Assembly: GCA_014183095.1 (NCBI GenBank)
Contig: JACCPH010000015.1
Location: forward strand, 203,544-267,543
Source: Harringtonia aguacate
Taxonomy: Eukaryota; Ascomycota; Sordariomycetes; Ophiostomatales; Ophiostomataceae
Direction: 5' to 3'
DNA length: 64,000 nucleotides
Position numbers and translations under genes: made by a program. This document shows positions 21,224 to 31,549 of the stretch, piece by piece; the first letter of the stretch is position 1, and every line of letters starts with the position of its first letter. The notes below the pieces were generated by a model. The model did no database searches, had not been told where the DNA came from, and saw only the letters and a list, made by a program, of their open reading frames with translations.

Positions 21224-22081
21224 TTACGCCGTTCCGGGGCTGTTCTGGTCCACGACATAGGTGTTGAGAAACTCGACTGCATCGTCCATGCCGGCGGGCG
21301 CGTTGAACCAGTGTCCGCCGCTTGGATATTCCTTCCACTGGACAGTCGCGCCGAATCCGCGCAGCGTGTCGCGCAGGGCGCGGCCGTTCTCGACGCGCAC
21401 CAGCGGGTCGTCCACGCAGTGCTCGAGCAGGATGGGTGTGTTGCAGAGGACGCTGCTGTGGGCGGGGACGCCGTCGTCGTTGTCAGTGTTGTCAGTGTTG
21501 TCGTCCCGGAGGCCGAGCACCTGCCGCATCTCTGCGAGCGTGCGGCCGGAAAAGGGACAGCGGCAGGAGAAGCCGAGAAAGGCGGCGAGGTGGCCGCCGC
21601 CGGTCCCGGTCCCGGTCTCAGTCCCGGTCCCGGTCCCAGTCTCGGGCACCTCCAGGTTGAACAGGGTGTGCACGCTCGTGGCGCCCCCCATGCTGATGCC
21701 CGCCAGCACGATGCGGTCCCAGCGGCCGCCCAGACGCGCGACCTCGCGGGCGAGCAGCGCGGCGACGGCCGGCACCGACTGCCGCAGCCCGTCCGCCTGC
21801 AGCTCTTCGCGGTCGGCAAAGTCGTCCGTGTTCCAGACGTCGAACCACTGCGGCCACGTGTAGTGGTGGGGGCCGGCCGCGCACCGGCCCAGCGGCGCCT
21901 GCGGGAACACCCAGCGGAAGGAGGGCAGGACGTCGGCCAGGCCGCGGCCGTGCGAGTCGCGCCATCGGCCCAGCGAGGCCATGAAGCTGCGCGTGTTGTC
22001 GCCGCGGCCGTGCAAAAAGACGACTGTGTGCGTGTGCGCGTGCGGCGGCAAGGGGTCGACGGCGACGACAGGGAGATCCAT
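21224..22081 (-). CDS. Phospholipase/carboxylesterase family (acyl-protein thioesterase-like) hydrolase
   Basis: Alpha/beta-hydrolase of 285 residues, single exon. Residues 20-27 (VVFLHGRG) form the oxyanion-region motif. The nucleophile elbow is GISMGG with Ser130, as in acyl-protein thioesterases and lysophospholipases of the APT1 type. The acid and base are likely the Asp in VDDPLVRVENG and the His in YPSGGHWFNAP. A Thr/Gly insert near residues 155-170 (ETGTGTGT-type) is encoded by a hexanucleotide minisatellite. Likely reaction is hydrolysis of acyl esters or thioesters of lipids or acylated proteins; cytosolic location is inferred because no signal peptide is visible when starting at MDLPVV. 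A longer frame upstream to 22348 exists, but the ATG at 22079-22081 begins exactly at the family's usual N-terminus. Confidence 0.85.
   Translation of the reverse strand: MDLPVVAVDPLPPHAHTHTVVFLHGRGDNTRSFMASLGRWRDSHGRGLADVLPSFRWVFPQAPLGRCAAGPHHYTWPQWFDVWNTDDFADREELQADGLRQSVPAVAALLAREVARLGGRWDRIVLAGISMGGATSVHTLFNLEVPETGTGTGTETGTGTGGGHLAAFLGFSCRCPFSGRTLAEMRQVLGLRDDNTDNTDNDDGVPAHSSVLCNTPILLEHCVDDPLVRVENGRALRDTLRGFGATVQWKEYPSGGHWFNAPAGMDDAVEFLNTYVVDQNSPGTA
21601..21645. repeat. In-frame hexanucleotide minisatellite inside the esterase gene
   Basis: Repeats of CGGTCC and close variants (seven to eight units), coding Gly-Thr dipeptides on the minus strand. Length change in multiples of six would keep the frame. 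Confidence 0.8.
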
Positions 22082-22549
22082 GAGGGGGGAGTAGATAAAA
22101 AACGGGGGGAAAGAAAAAAAAGAAGGCTGCGACAAAGGCTGCGACAACCAGCAAAACCGTCGGATGACGTGGGAAATAGAAAGGTGAATTGATCCATCCC
22201 CACCACGGCGAGTAAATAAGCAAGAATAAGCAAGGCTGTGGCCGCATAGCAACACCGGCAAAGAAGCCAGCTGCTTGACAAAATAGACAAGAGTCGATGA
22301 GATAAAAATCAGGCAGCCTCCCCAAAATACAGGAAACAAGCCGCACATTACGTCTGACTACTGATCATGCCAAATAATGCCAAAGCCTCAAAAATAAACA
22401 CCAGGCATCTCTCCCCCTGCCTGTCTGTCGCAACACTCCTAGAATGCCATCCAGCTCGAGAAACAGGCTCTGCATGCGACATGTGGAGCAGCCAGAGTCG
22501 ATCTACACACCCTAATGCAAATAGAGGCTTTAAAATAGACCAGGCCAGG
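22082..22549. other. Intergenic region between esterase and HNH/APH fusion gene
   Basis: Both flanking genes are on the minus strand, so this is the esterase promoter plus the 3' end of the fusion gene. An open frame continues the esterase frame upstream through a Phe/Leu-rich stretch to 22348, but I take it as leader. Nothing else is recognised. Confidence 0.55.
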
Positions 22550-24495
22550 TCACACGCCGTCCCCCGACTCCCAGCTTCGCCTTTCCACATCCAACTCGCG
22601 CGCATAGTCTCCCAACTCCCCAAAGGCACGCTTCACAAGGTTGTTGCACCGCCGCGTCCACCGAAATCCCTCAAAGAGCGCTTTGGTGTAGTCCCAGTAC
22701 TCGGGATAGTACCCAGCCGTTTCCCAGTCCACGATGCCGCTCACCGCCCAGCCCCTGCTTCCGTCCGCACGCACGACCCGGTTGACGAGTATGTTGCGGG
22801 GGTTGAGGTCCGCGTGCGTAAACACAATTCGATGTCCGCGGCGGCTCGGCTCGTCCGAAAACCGTAGCATCTGGCTGAACGCAGCCTCGTCGGCAAACGG
22901 CCCCGTGGGCTGTCCGCCCATAATGCGCGGGTCTTTACACGCCTCGCCGAGTGAGTTGCATATGGCCATGTTCGGGTTGACGGTCTTTGGGATATCGCGT
23001 AGATGGGTCAGAAAGCCGGCCATCTGCAGGGCCATGTGCTCATAATCTTGGTCTGAAACAACGTCTTGACAGCGGGATAGGGGGACGCCAGGAAGTCGTG
23101 TTATGAGAAGATAGGCCTCGTCAACTTCAGCTTTGCTCTGTACCGCAATATCTAGTGGCTTAGGGACAGGAATGCGCGTATGCCGCCGAACCGTTTGCAG
23201 TGCGTTGAACTCGTTGCAAAGGTCGTCCCCTTGGTACTTGAAGTACAGCCCAAAGGGCAGCCGCTGGACTGTAGCATGGCCGTCTGGTTTCCCATACCAC
23301 CGTTCGCCCAGTCTTCGCAGCATGCCATAGGTCGCTATCCGTACCTTTGTCGGGAACAGGAGCCATATAGAGACAACGATGTTGGCTATCAGGCTTCCCA
23401 AGGCCTGGCAGATTTTCGTCGACAGTATCGATATTCTTGGTACTGGCCGAGCAGAGGTGTGCAATGCAATATCTTTAGATATAGCAAGAAGGCGGATGCT
23501 CGTCGAGAAGCGTGCATGCGAGCCGACAAAGCGAGGGTCGATCTTGGTGATGCCTGACCGCGAGTGGTCACCCAGCAGCGCATGGTGGCCGTCGATTTGT
23601 ATCGGATCCTCGGGAGCGAGAACAAACTGGACATTGTACTATTTGTGTTAAACATGAGATTGACCCTCCAAGAAGAAGAAGAAAGAAGAATTTGTAGAGA
23701 ATCCCAACGACTCACCTCGACCAAGGAGGGCTGTTCTCTATCTAACCGGACAAGCCCCCGCGAAAACACATCCGCTGCCGACTTCCGGACCAGCCAGTGA
23801 TTAGAATGCGATGCGGTCAACTCGGGGTGTCTGACGTAGGAGAGCCACCAGTCCCGGTAGCTGGGACCGAAGAAAGCGCCAAGCATATCCCAGACTCCAG
23901 GCTAGAAGAGAGACGATCCGTTGTCAACGCGTGCAAAGTTCATTTCGGCGAGCATGCCGTCCTACCTTGTCTGTGATCCAGCCCGCTGGTATGGGAAGAA
24001 TGGGCACAACCTCGAGAGGATCCCACAAGGCGCCCGGCCTACCCGTGATGCAGCACCTGTCTCCATCTCGTTTCCGGATTTCACGCCGGGTGGCCGTGTC
24101 GAGCAGTGGAAGGGGGTGACCGTTCTGAGAAACTGGGAAACGGTCAGCGGCCGCGAAGCTGGGAAGAGGGAGAGAGAGAAGGACAGGGAGGCAGAGAGAG
24201 GGAGACAGAGAGAGATAGGGAGGCAGAGAGAGGGACAGAGAGAGACGGAGAGACAGAGAGGGAGAGGCACGATGACACGCGAGGGAGACCAGCGCATACC
24301 GGCTTCGACAATGCAGGTCCAAGCATCCAAGAGCGAGCGAGCATCGCCCGTCTGCAGTCTCTTCTGTACGTAGTGGGCTGCCACCGCCGGGCTGAGGGCT
24401 TCGGTGACAAAGGACGAGAGCAGGGCCCCGTCGGGATGCGGCAGTTCCGCGTCCTCGATGAGCGTCAGCGCGCTGCTGACTTCCTGGGCAGCCAT
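22550..24495 (-). CDS. Fusion protein: degenerate HNH-nuclease-like domain plus APH/aminoglycoside-phosphotransferase-like kinase
   Basis: 545 residues from complement(24300..24495, 23966..24132, 23716..23901, 22550..23638); all three joints keep frame. Residues about 75-185 resemble the fungal HNH_2-type module: RREIRKRDGDRCCITG, a central PLEVVPILP, then NHWLVRKSAADVFSRGLVRLD. The positions that usually hold His (AHI-type and LHRLFD-type motifs) are Pro and Ala here, so nuclease activity is doubtful. Near residue 260 there is one hydrophobic segment (SLIANIVVSIWLLF). The C-terminal part is an APH fold: LPFGLYFKY, YLLITRLPGVPL, catalytic loop HADLNPRNILV, and the metal-binding region IVDWETAGYYPEYWDY. 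The APH family phosphorylates small molecules or acts as a protein-kinase-like enzyme; the substrate is unknown. Exon 1 (65 residues) has no recognised domain. The 167-base first intron is a pyrimidine microsatellite. The other reading, two separate genes, is unlikely because frame runs through. Confidence 0.82.
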
Positions 24496-25096
24496 GCCAG
24501 CGCCTTCGACAGCGGCGTGAGATTACGAGCGGCTGTCTGCACACACCGCTATAGTGCGGCCAGCGCAGGCCTGTGCAGACAGATGCCTGGACACCTGAAT
24601 GCCGTAACGCCTGGGCGGGCGTATGCACCTCGCCTCAACAGGCTGCAGCCGACTAGTCGGGGTGGAAATGACAGGATTTAGAAACCATTCAATATAACGG
24701 CACTTTTGAGGAAGGTGCATTCATGCGTCGGGGGTAATCACGACCTGCGGACAAGTCACAGTTCTTTCTTACTGTGTTGCACAAACAAGAGGGTCACAAT
24801 CAATACCAGAACGGCAGGAAGACACAGAACTATCGGGAGCTGCTGGAAACGATGCTTGGTCGGCGTGAAGCGAACAAAGGATCCAAACACAACCTCCCCC
24901 CCCCCTTCCTCTTCCACGTGTTCCCTTCTCGTTCTGTGCTTGTTTTGTACCTTTTATCTCTTTTGTCACGCGGCCGTCGACCAAAGCGGCCACTGTTCTC
25001 TCTGTGCCCAGAGCGTCACCATGGAGGCCCATGCAGTTTCAGGGAAAATGGGTGTGCCAAAAAGAGTAGCACCCTCGTTCTGTGCGAATAATACTC

Positions 25097-25117
25097 GTAT
25101 TTGTGAGATACAAATAC
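25097..25117. repeat. Hairpin GTATTTGT / ACAAATAC
   Basis: An 8-base perfect inverted repeat with a 5-base loop, directly preceded by ATACTC. Similar arms recur near 46600 and 53024. Confidence 0.7.
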
Positions 25118-28100
25118 TTTGTGAAGATACATGAGAAAGACTCTATTGGCCCCAATACTCAGAGATAACGTGTGCTTCTTCCCTGGACCGCCCCTGCAGC
25201 TCCTCCCCGTCATGAACGGACACCGTTGGAGAAGACGGAAACCCACGAGTAACCTGTTTAATTTTATTCCCGCAGGCGAGCGACACCCTGGCTCCGGCTG
25301 CGGAACCGCCACGGGGTCGACCGAGTCTGGCGCGAAATGGCAGAGCGTGCGGCAAAGTTTCGTCACACCAGATCAGAGGGGCTCCCCGAGGAGAGAAAGA
25401 GAGAGAGGGGGGGGGGAGAGACAAAGGTAAGATACGAGATGTAAAGCAGGCCAGTAGGCATGTGCTCGTAAAGCGCCTCAATATTGGCCGTGTGAGAATC
25501 GCATGCCTCCCAGTCGCAGTTTCTGTGGCCAATCCCCCAGAGCATTTCGGGGTGGTGAGACGAGGGAACGTGAGCCCCTCCCCCCCAAGACAGAGCGGCC
25601 AACACCCCCAGTCAGGCCAAGAGCGCAGCCCCTCCTCCTCATGCAAGCATGCACGGATGCTTTTGTATCTTGCCTCGTATCTTGCCGCAGAGAGAGAGAG
25701 CCTCTACAGTCGATTATTACAAGTTCTCGTGCAATACTTTGTGCATTTCTCCGAGTTCCTGTTTTCCCACTATCTTTCCCTCCTCGAAACCAGCAAGATA
25801 GAAAAGGCAGGACGGACACAGCAAGAGTCCTGCAGTCCGTGCTGTCTGCTGGATTGTGTGATATCACTCCTGCAGGCCGACGTGTGAAAATATCCCTCTC
25901 TGGGACCCCTTTCCGGCGGTGCTCCGCATCCCGAATTCCTGTTTTTGTTGACGTCAGCTTTGTACATGCGACAAAATTGCTTCATTTTTCGTGCGGTGCC
26001 ATGACCAACGACTCCCCCCCCCCTCCCCATGCATGTTATGTACTCGTCAAGGTTCTAATATGAGTACTCATGACAGAGAGCCAACGGCGGCGGCATCCCC
26101 ACAGCCATTTTAAACGGCATGTTTAGCAGATACACTATTTGTACGCAACACTAGCTGGGGCGCACCTTGCTTCTCCTTCTGAGACGCTTGTCGCTGCTAA
26201 CGGGAAAAAGGCCCCGCTCAAAATTTTCTCCCATGTCCAAATCGGCTGGCAAAGCACCGTGTCCGCGCACAGTCAGAGACAAAATGTGACCCGTTCTTGC
26301 TGGACGCGCCCCACCGATTGGGAAGAAAGCCATGTCGTCTCAAAGTCATCAGCACCGTGCATCCGCTTCTCCCAAGACTGCTGGTGTCCGAAAAAAAAAA
26401 AGTCCACTCTAATGTCCCCCCCTCTTCTTGGCCCCCCTCTCTCTACCCACCACTACAAGTACGAGTACTGCCTACCCCGGGCTCGTCTTTTCCGTTTCTT
26501 TCCTGCCTCCCCCAGAAAATCAGCGTTATGGTGTGTGGGTCTTGTCAATCCGGAACACCACAAGGCGATGCACAGTGCCACTATTGCAAATTTGTACCGT
26601 CTAATAACCTCGGGCTTGTCCGTACATCGTACCGTGTAGCCGTATTCGTAGCCGAATTGTTAATTTTTTTCTGTTTTTTTTTTCTGTTTTTTTTTTTTTT
26701 CTTCCCGCCGCTGTCCACGAGTAACACTCGTACAATGACGCACTCGTATTCTATTCTGTGCGCGCATCTTACATTTGCTGACAGAAGGAGCGCAGGAAGA
26801 CGAGACATGCAGCGCTGCAGAGAGCGGCAGAAGACACGGGGCTGAGCGCAGGACGAATGCCGTGGTTCCTGCACTCCTGCTCGTACGAGATGCCAAGCGG
26901 TAATAGGCGTTAGTGAATAGACGAAAATATGGGCCACATGCCAGGCTTAAAAACTTCGATCAACCAATAACAGGATTTTCCGATAATTCACAGGCTAACG
27001 TCTGCTACTTCTGCACACCTTGCAGCTTCTTACAGTATCGTGTTCCCGCGTCGCCCGTCTCTTGGCCACTGCTTGGCAGCGTTTTGTACGATGCTCGCAT
27101 CCGCCTCTGCAGGTGCTTCGTGCTGTGTATGGATATTTGTACTGCGTGCTGCGATAGTGGCTTCGCCACTGCCCGGCGTGCGCAGCAAGAGTACCCTCGT
27201 ACGTGTACGTAAGAAATAGGCGTACGGCATGCGGAGGATTGGCACTCCGGACCTGAGGGGGGGGGCAAATCAGGCCATCGCCCTGTAGCCATTGTCGTAC
27301 ATGGTATTGTGGCGGTCGCACTCGTACCTTGGAACAAACTTGGACGTGACGTGGATTCGGTTCGGTTGCAGCGAGTGGCCCTAGCCTTCTACGACGAGGG
27401 AAGAGGGGGGGGGGGAGAGGGGGAGGAGGTCTCGCTCGACCACAGACCACGGCTCGACCGCTCCTTTCTTGGGCATCATGCAGTCTCAGTGCCAATTATC
27501 GTCTCCCCTAGAACGCTACGCCACTTTCAGCCCTAGCGCCTGGAACCCACAGAAGAGCTGGCAGAGGGGATGCGACTTCCCTCCCCCCGGCCATGCTCCG
27601 TAATTAAGATACCAATACATGATTGCTCGTAATTGTGCTGCTTGCGTATGTGCGAGTCAACAACATTTGCGTACCAGTCACGACCCAGCCGGGGGCACGT
27701 CCCAGGCACGCAATTGCTTTCTGTGTCGTAATGTAACGCGGTCTTACCCGTGCACTGAACAGGCGGTGGCCACTCGCCTGTCACTCGCCTGCCATTCGCC
27801 GGCCACTCTCGCCTCGTAAACTCGCAAATCTTGTCCGCTTTCGGCGCCTGCCCTGGCCCCGTCCACAGAGCGCCGGTCTCTGGGGTTGGGAAGTGAGCAG
27901 AAACGTGCCGCCGGATGTGAGGAGCAAGCGCCACCAGGGCGGAACAGAGCCGCGGGGAATGGAACAGAAAAAGGCGGAGGAAACGTGCAGAAAGGCAGAA
28001 AGATATGATGTAAGACAGGACGCGCCGACGCTCCGCGTGAGATGAACGAGACGCTTCAGATAAGCAGCAATCTTATGCAGACGTCACACAGAAACGGCAG

Positions 28101-28956
28101 AACAGGTAAGATGGCGTTTCTGCGTACGAGCATGTACGAGCATTCGTAAAATACAGATATTCCGCAGGGAGGACTCTCTGGCGAGGCCACTGCCGGACAG
28201 GATCTGGGGGAGCGTCCACAGCTCCCCTTCCCCGGCCGAGCGAGTGCGCACTACTCGTACGAGGTACGTGGACTGGCAGAGCCAAACGCCAGCACTAGCA
28301 TCTCGCTTGTGCAGAAAGTCGCACCTCGAGCAGGTGTCAGATTAGGTCCAGCCCCGAAGGATGCAGACCGGGTACACCAAAATATGTGCCGTCCGAGTGC
28401 AAAGTACGGCAATTGCAATTGTACTACAAATACGAGCCATTACCAACTCGTACTCGTACTCGTACGGGAGCATGTATACGGTGTAGTGGTACCTTGAAGC
28501 ACCCGAATCTACGGCTGCAAGGCCCTAGCCAAGAGTACCCATACCTAGCTGTTTCCTTTGCCGTGTCCCCGCCGCTCACTAGGGGTCTGGGTCCTGGACC
28601 CTTGGCTGAGCAAGCACACTTGACTGGATTGGTGAAGAACGGAGTTGCAGGTGCAGGATCAGAAGAAAAGGCAGCGGGTCTGCACCAGCCTATCACGCTG
28701 CGTTGCCACCCTCCTTCCTCCACTAAATTGGCGTGAAAAGTACAGAGGACACAGCGACTGAGAGAGGAAGGAAAAGGGGAGCAGGGCCCGCTTTTCTGTC
28801 TTTGATCGTATGTGAGGGCCACTGTTGGCCATTTCCCTCCCCGTTTCTCTCTGCTATTTCTCCCTTTTTCTCCACTCGCAGACTCAACCCACAATCCGCC
28901 CACCTACGACCGCCTTCTCTTTCATCTCTCCTCCTCGCTATCACTGCCGTCCGCGC

Positions 28957-28977
28957 CACACACACACACACACACAC
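28957..28977. repeat. (CA)n microsatellite
   Basis: Ten CA units in the distal promoter of the sugar transporter gene. Confidence 0.9.
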
Positions 28978-29664
28978 CTCTCTGCAACCTTTTTCCCCGT
29001 TTCTCCTTCATTCTTTCGTTTCTTCTAGGGGAGTCTTCTTTTTTTCTTTTGCCTAGAGACTCAGGAAGGAGAGAGATAGAGAGAGAACGAGACGAACCAG
29101 CCATAGAGCCAAGGACGTCCCGAGGCTAGAACCGAGAATGAGGCGACACCGGAACAGTTTTCTTCTTTAACCGACAGTCAAACTCGATACGATCGGCAGA
29201 CGTCCGGACGGTCGACAGCACTTGCAAAAGTCGCAAGCCCCCATCTCGAACGACGAGACGAATCGACGACTACCGCGGCCCTCTTGCCGCCACGACCACG
29301 ATCACGATCACCACCGCCGGCCGCCGCGCAAGCCTCTGCTCGACGACTTTGACGGTCAGCACAGTAACACCTTTTTCCTCGGCCTCAATGCGCCCGTGCC
29401 AGCACCAGCGCGTCCACGACCGAACCGTACGCCACACCCGCAGCGGCAACGCTTCTCCGTCTCTGGTTCTGCGTCGCCATCATCCGCATCCCGTCACCGC
29501 CACCACTGCCTCCCTCCGCCGCCGCCGACTGCCCTCTGCGGTTTCGTAAGACGGAGGAACAGCGCGTCTTCCTCGAGCCGTCGCTGTTTCTGACTCCCCT
29601 CCCCTCTTCGACTGGGCTGGTACACTGATCCAGCGCCCGCCATTTCGACTTTTCCTCGACCACC

Positions 29665-31549
29665 ATGGCGACTTCCTTCGCCATGGGCTGGCGGAGGCCG
29701 GACAACATAGCCGGCTCCTCCGCACCGGCGATCATGGTCGGATTCTTCGCCGCTACTGGCGGCCTGCTTTTCGGCTACGATACCGGCAGCATCAACGGCA
29801 TCCTCGCCATGGACTCGTTCCTCTACCAGTTTGCCGGCAACGGAACCACAGCAGACCGGCACTACATCACGAGCATCGCTGCCAATGGCACAGTAATACA
29901 CACCCACGTTGACACGCCCGTCCTCTCCGTGAACGACCAGGCCATCATCCTCTCCATGCTGAGTCTAGGCACCATGTTTGGCTCATTAATGGCAGCGCCA
30001 GCTGGCGACTTTCTCGGCCGTCGCAAGGCGATTCTCATATCTATTGCCGTCTTCGTCTTCGGCGTCATCTTTCAAGTCTGTTCAACAGATATTCCAGTGT
30101 TGATCGTGGGAAGGTATGCTTTTCTTGTTTTTTTTTTCTCGTTTTTTCTTTCCTTTTTTCTTCTCTTTTCTTTCTCTCTCTCCCCGCTACTTTACTGACT
30201 ACGACAGGGTATTTGCTGGTGTAGGCATCGGAGCCATATCCGTACTCGTTCCTCTCTACCAGTCAGAAATGGCGCCCAAGTGGATTCGCGGCACGCTGGT
30301 GTGCGCCTACCAGCTCTGCATAACTTTTGGTTTGCTTGCGGCGTCCTCTGTCAACATTCTCACGTACAAGCTTCACGGTGCCGCTGCATATCGGATTCCC
30401 ATGGGCCTGCAGCTTACCTGGGCCTGCATTCTGGCGCTGGGCCTGCTGATCCTGCCCGAGACGCCGCGCTATCTGATCAAGCGCGGCCTCAAGGATGCGG
30501 CCGCCCTCTCTCTCAGCCGCCTCCGCCGGCTGGATATCACCCACCCGGCGCTGATCGAGGAGCTGGCCGAGATCAACGCCAACCACGACTACGACATGGC
30601 CCTCGGCGCCGACACCTACAAGGACATGATCTTTGGCTCTCCCCACCTGGGTCGCCGTACCCTGACGGGCTGCATCCTACAAGTTTTGCAGCAGCTGACG
30701 GGCATAAATTTCATCATGTACTACGGAACGACGTTTTTCAACCAGGCCGGCGTACGTAACGCGTTCACGGTGTCGGTGATCATCAACGTGGTCAATGTCA
30801 TCTCGACGATTCCTGGGCTCTTTGTGGTGGAGACCTGGGGCCGGCGGAAACTGCTCATGGTTGGGTCCATTGGCATGGCCGTCTGCCAGCTTCTGGTTGC
30901 GACCTTTACGGCAGCGGCGCCCTCGGATCTGGCACAGACATCGATGCAGATACTGGTCATTTTTGTGTGCATTTACATCTTCTTTTTTGCCGCGACCTGG
31001 GGGCCGGTGGCCTGGGTGGTCACGTCCGAGATGTTCCCACTCAAGGTGCGCGCCAAGTCCATCTCGGTCACCACGACGGCCAACTGGCTGCTGAACTTTG
31101 GCATCGCCTACGGCACGCCGTTCATGGTGGGCGAAGGCAAGGGCTCAGCCGAGCTGGGATCGCGCGTGTTCTTCATATGGGGCGGGTTCAACATTTTGGG
31201 CGCCATCTTTGTCTACTTTATGATCTACGAGACCAGCAAGATCAGTCTGGAGCAGATCGACGAGATGTACGAGCGCGTGCCCAAGGCATGGCACAGCGCG
31301 TCCTTTCAGCCTAGCTGGAGCTTCCAGCAGATGCGCGACCTGGGCTTCTCCGACAGCGGCATCCCACCCGAAGAGCTGCACGAAGCCGAGGTCTCGCACC
31401 ACGAGATTGCGCCGACGACATCGCACTCGCATTTGGAGACGGTGGCAACCACGACCATCACGACAACCACAAGCTCAGCGTCCACGACGACAACAGATTC
31501 CGACGCCAAACTATTATCGTCCATGGCCAATGTCGACTTGGCCTACTGA
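29665..31549 (+). CDS. MFS sugar (hexose) transporter
   Basis: Twelve-helix plasma-membrane sugar porter of 596 residues; exons 29665..30113 and 30208..31549. Family marks in order: GGLLFGYDTGSINGIL (helix 1), the DFLGRRKA loop motif, VFAGVGIGAISVLVPLYQSE restored exactly across the intron, LPETPRYLIKRG after helix 6, QQLTGINFIMYYG in helix 7, WGRRK, and PVAWVVTSEMFPLKVRAKS in helix 10. The cytosolic tail of about 90 residues is His/Thr-rich and short, unlike the long tail of yeast Snf3/Rgt2 glucose sensors, so a transporter rather than a sensor is likelier. The best guess is a high-affinity glucose or hexose:proton symporter. Substrate cannot be fixed from sequence. The ATG at 29665 has a good context (CACCATGG). 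Confidence 0.93.

Larger units (their letters stand above)
24496..29664. other. Gene-poor 5.2-kb spacer
   Basis: I find no coding region with a recognisable domain on either strand. It contains runs of eight or more G or C (near 24898, 25410, 26015, 27258 and 27406), a (CA)n tract at 28957-28977, an imperfect T-rich stretch near 26660-26700, and several copies of the TACTCGTA/ATACAAATAC motif (25089-25117, 26035-26062, 26456-26470, 28249-28271, 28430-28480). The last 550 bases are pyrimidine-rich and probably form the leader and promoter of the sugar transporter. Ancient decayed repeats are possible but not demonstrable by eye. Confidence 0.55.

Noticed and set aside
21311..22192. 293-codon plus-strand frame opposite the esterase
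   Set aside because: Antisense shadow; the esterase nucleophile elbow and oxyanion motifs are on the minus strand.
24706..26640. Several 100-180-codon open frames in the 24.5-29.6 kb spacer
   Set aside because: They overlap one another on both strands, cross homopolymers and show no domain or codon pattern like the real genes.
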